Positions 61,393 to 64,000 of a stretch of 64,000 bases of DNA are shown one piece after another. The position numbers and the translations under genes were made by a program. A model generated the notes under the pieces. That model ran no database searches and was not told the DNA's origin. It saw nothing but the letters and a program-made list of their open reading frames with translations. The stretch spans positions 22,694,991 through 22,758,990 of the forward strand of contig CP136061.1 of the NCBI GenBank assembly GCA_032622095.1, given 5' to 3'. This stretch comes from Siphonodentalium dalli. Its lineage: Eukaryota; Mollusca; Scaphopoda; Gadilida; Siphonodentaliidae. Position 1 is the first letter of the stretch. Each line of letters opens with the position of its first letter.

Positions 61393-62393
61393 TCTCCTCA
61401 GCGGCGTCACGTCTCGAATTGATCATATCACCGTGTCGTCTATTGTTGAAGATCTCGTGACTCACTGTTCGATAGTTGATGACAACGAACTCAATACTTC
61501 TAATCACATGCCGTGACGTGCTTCGTCGCAATACCTGTTTGTCAAATAACTTCTTCGACATTCGATAAACTGTCATTTAACTGGGATAAAATAGACATTA
61601 ACGCTTACCAATCTGCACTAGAATACTACTTGTCAGGTATTACACTATGTCCAGTTGTAAGTAGAACTCAACTGCAAGACATGTATGCGGATATTGTTGA
61701 TGCTGTGACTTGTGCTGCTTTCTTCTTCTCCTAGGATGTCAAATCACAAATCTAGAAAATCATTTTGGAATGCCGAACTCCGGATACTGCATGGCTGTCT
61801 GAAAGTCAAACGGTCCGAATGGATAGCTGATGGTAAACCACACGCGTGTGAGGTGGTTTCATATGTCGATTATAAAGACGCAACACGTAAATTCAGGAAG
61901 TCTCTTCGTTCGGCAAACCGTATCAGAGATCAGGAAAAGCATGAACAACTTGAGTTTTACTCAAACAACGATCGCACTCGCACTTCGTCACACGTGTGTG
62001 GTCTCAGTAATGTGATGGAATTCAATGGCGAAACCATTCGAGACACAGGTGATATTGTTTCAGCTTGGCGCTCATAATTCGAACATCTTTACACCCCAGT
62101 CAATCACGACGACCCAGAGTTCGAACAGACCATACAAATGTGACTCGCGTCCTTATTTAAACCGACACCACGTTGACTATAATTGTTCTATATTATGTGA
62201 CCCCATCACCATTGCAGACCTGGACGTAGTTCTTGTGTCTCTAAAACGAAGGAAAGCTGGTGGAATAGACCGGGTGACAAATGAACATTTGATACACTGC
62301 AGCCAGTCACTGAAACAAATGCTGTCATCTATTCAATGGAATTTTGGAGTTAGAATGGGTCCCTTCACAGATGAAAATCAGCATAATCATGAC
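61393..62393 (+). pseudogene. LINE, 3' continuation: end of endonuclease, linker and start of RT
   Basis: SSAASR and (after a frameshift) DHITVSSIVEDLVTHCSIVD with SNHMPV form the end of the endonuclease domain. SRKSFWNAELRILHGCLK and KRRKAGGIDRVTNEHLIHCS (the segment before RT motif 1, KxxKAxGxDxxxxE) follow in other frames. The sequence stops before the polymerase core and runs into a 175-bp satellite at about 62390. Confidence 0.82.
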
Positions 62394-63560
62394 TGTGTCA
62401 ATTAAGAGCGTATCCGCACTGTATAATGGGCCCAATTGACTATAACCATCATATTTGACCTATCATGATATTCAAAAGTTCGAAATGACCCATATAACCA
62501 GCATTTCGAACTGAATGTGGTCCTTTTATTACACAACGTTTAATGTTGTCCAACTTCAACCCATGATTGGGTCAATTAAGTGCGTATCCGCACTGTAGAA
62601 CTGGCCCAAATGACTATAACCATCATATTTTGGCCTATCACGATATTCACAATTTCGGGATGACCCATATAACCAGTATTTCGAACTGCGTCTGGTCATT
62701 TTATTACACAACGGTCAATGTAGTCCACATTCAACTCATGATTGTGTCAATTAAGTGCATATCCGCACTGTAGATTGGGCCCAAGTGACTATAACCATCA
62801 TAGTTTGGCCTATCACGATATTCACAAGTTTGTGATGACCTATATCACTTGTATTTCGAACTGCGTGTGGTACTTTTATTACACAACGGTTAATGTTGTC
62901 CAACTTCAATCCATCGTTGTGTCAATTAAGGGCGTATCCGCACTGTATAATTGGCCCAAATAACTATAACCATCATATTTTGGCCTATCACGATATTCAC
63001 AAGTTCGTGATGACCCATATAACCAGTATTTCGAACCGCGTGTGGTCCTTTTATTACACAACGGTCAATGTAGTCCAACTTCAACCCATGATTGTGTCAA
63101 TTAAGTGCGTATCCGCACTGTAGAATGGTCGGAAATGACTATAACTATCATTTTTTGGCCTATCACGATATTCACAAGTTCGGGATGACCCATATCACCA
63201 GTATTTCGAACTGCGTGTGGTCCTTTTATTACACAACGGTCAATGTAGTCCACATTCAACCCATGATTGTGTCAATTAAGGGCGTATCCACACTGTAGAT
63301 TGGCCCCAATTTACTATAACCATAATATTTTGACCTATCACGATATTCACAAGTTCGGATGACCCATATCAACTGTGTTTCGAACCGCGTGTGGTCCTTT
63401 TATTACAGAACGGTCAATGTAGTCCAACGTCAACCCACGATTATGCACTGTATCCGCGCTGTAGAATGGGCCCAAATGACTATAGTCATCATATTTTGGC
63501 CTATCACGATATTAACAAGTTCGTGATGACCCATATAACCAGTATTTCGAACTGCGTGTG
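62390..63560. repeat. About 175-bp satellite, six to seven copies
   Basis: Units contain gtgtcaattaagtgcgtatc, cgcactgta, ttggcctatcacgatattca and tggtccttttattacacaac. Successive starts fall near 62394, 62570, 62745, 62922, 63095 and 63270. Each copy has a similar open frame starting MCQLSAYPHC, but this is simply the repeat read through, not a gene family. Confidence 0.93.
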
Positions 63561-63925
63561 AATTCAGTTTGAAACACTTTTTAATATTTTCATTCCTTAG
63601 CAGTATAGCAGCATAGCACCGCTAGAATTCAGTTTGAAACTCTTTTTAATATTTTCATTCCTTAGCCGTATAGCAGCGCTAGAATTCAGTTTGAACCATT
63701 TATTTTTTAATGCATTATAAGTTTAGCAGTCCTAGAGCCCTTTTAAAACTCCATTTTCTTTCATTTTTTTCATTCGTTAGCAGTTTACCAGCATAGCACC
63801 GCTAGAATTGAGTTTGAAACTCTCTTTTTTAATATTTTCATTTCTTAGCAGTTTAGCAGCATAGCACCGCTAGAATTCAGTTTGAAACTCTTGTTTTTTA
63901 ATAGCTTCATTCCTTATATCAGTTA
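63560..63925. repeat. About 60-90-bp repeats with gctagaattcagtttgaaa
   Basis: Five diverged units combine gctagaattcagtttgaaac, tttttaatattttcattcct and tagcagcatagcaccg. Confidence 0.88.
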
Positions 63926-64000
63926 AAGGTACTCAACCCGTAAAGAGGGTCCCCATCTCAACAGATTCCAACAACAACAATCCGATCAGAGGGTCCTATA
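63926..64000. mobile_element. MITE of the AGGTACTCAA family, cut by the window end
   Basis: agtTAAAGGTACTCAACCCG begins the element. The following ggtccccatctcaacagatt matches the right end of 56736-57202 in reverse complement. Confidence 0.75.

Noticed and set aside
62567..63298. Series of similar small open frames beginning MCQLSAYPHC
   Set aside because: They recur once per 175-bp satellite unit and are simply the satellite read in one frame.

Overview
The window looks like AT-rich nuclear DNA of an invertebrate animal. It has spliceosomal introns, no bacterial-style gene packing, and a large load of DNA transposons, MITEs (small non-autonomous elements), LINE fragments and minisatellites. 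The mix fits a marine invertebrate such as a mollusc or other lophotrochozoan, but nothing in the sequence fixes the species.

One host gene can be supported. It lies on the minus strand and spans about 4.45-44.9 kb. It encodes an amidase-signature (AS) hydrolase related to bacterial and fungal enantioselective amidases and GatA. I resolved ten coding exons by hand; every junction is GT-AG and every phase is consistent. They give 506 residues ending in a stop. Only the 5' exon or exons carrying the start codon are missing. The catalytic Lys, cis-Ser and Ser nucleophile are all present. The nine introns hold most of the repetitive DNA.

Layout: 1-4.4 kb is flanking DNA with minisatellites and a 99-bp foldback. 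4.4-9.4 kb is the last exon and an intron with at least five different tandem arrays. 9.4-17.7 kb holds exons 5-9, including a roughly 80-bp array made of copies of the end of exon 8 plus its splice donor. 17.7-29.65 kb is a giant intron with two inverted satellite arms and a broken hAT transposase gene whose right end lies 11 bp from a splice donor. 29.6-44.9 kb holds exons 1-4 with TTAA-flanked MITEs and a LINE inserted in a 25-bp minisatellite. 45-53 kb is intergenic and dominated by GC-richer tandem modules. 53.3-62.4 kb is a nest of transposons: a LINE interrupted by a 7.2-kb TIR element, which contains a second LINE, which is split by a 3.45-kb TIR element holding a 467-bp MITE. 62.4-64 kb is a 175-bp satellite followed by other repeats.

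The features most worth following up are a 67-bp near-perfect palindrome present eight times at identical length in several MITE contexts, the exon-derived minisatellite carrying a dozen extra splice donors, and the nested insertion whose removal with a 3-bp target duplication restores a LINE reading frame. I found no gene cluster or system beyond the amidase and the mobile elements.
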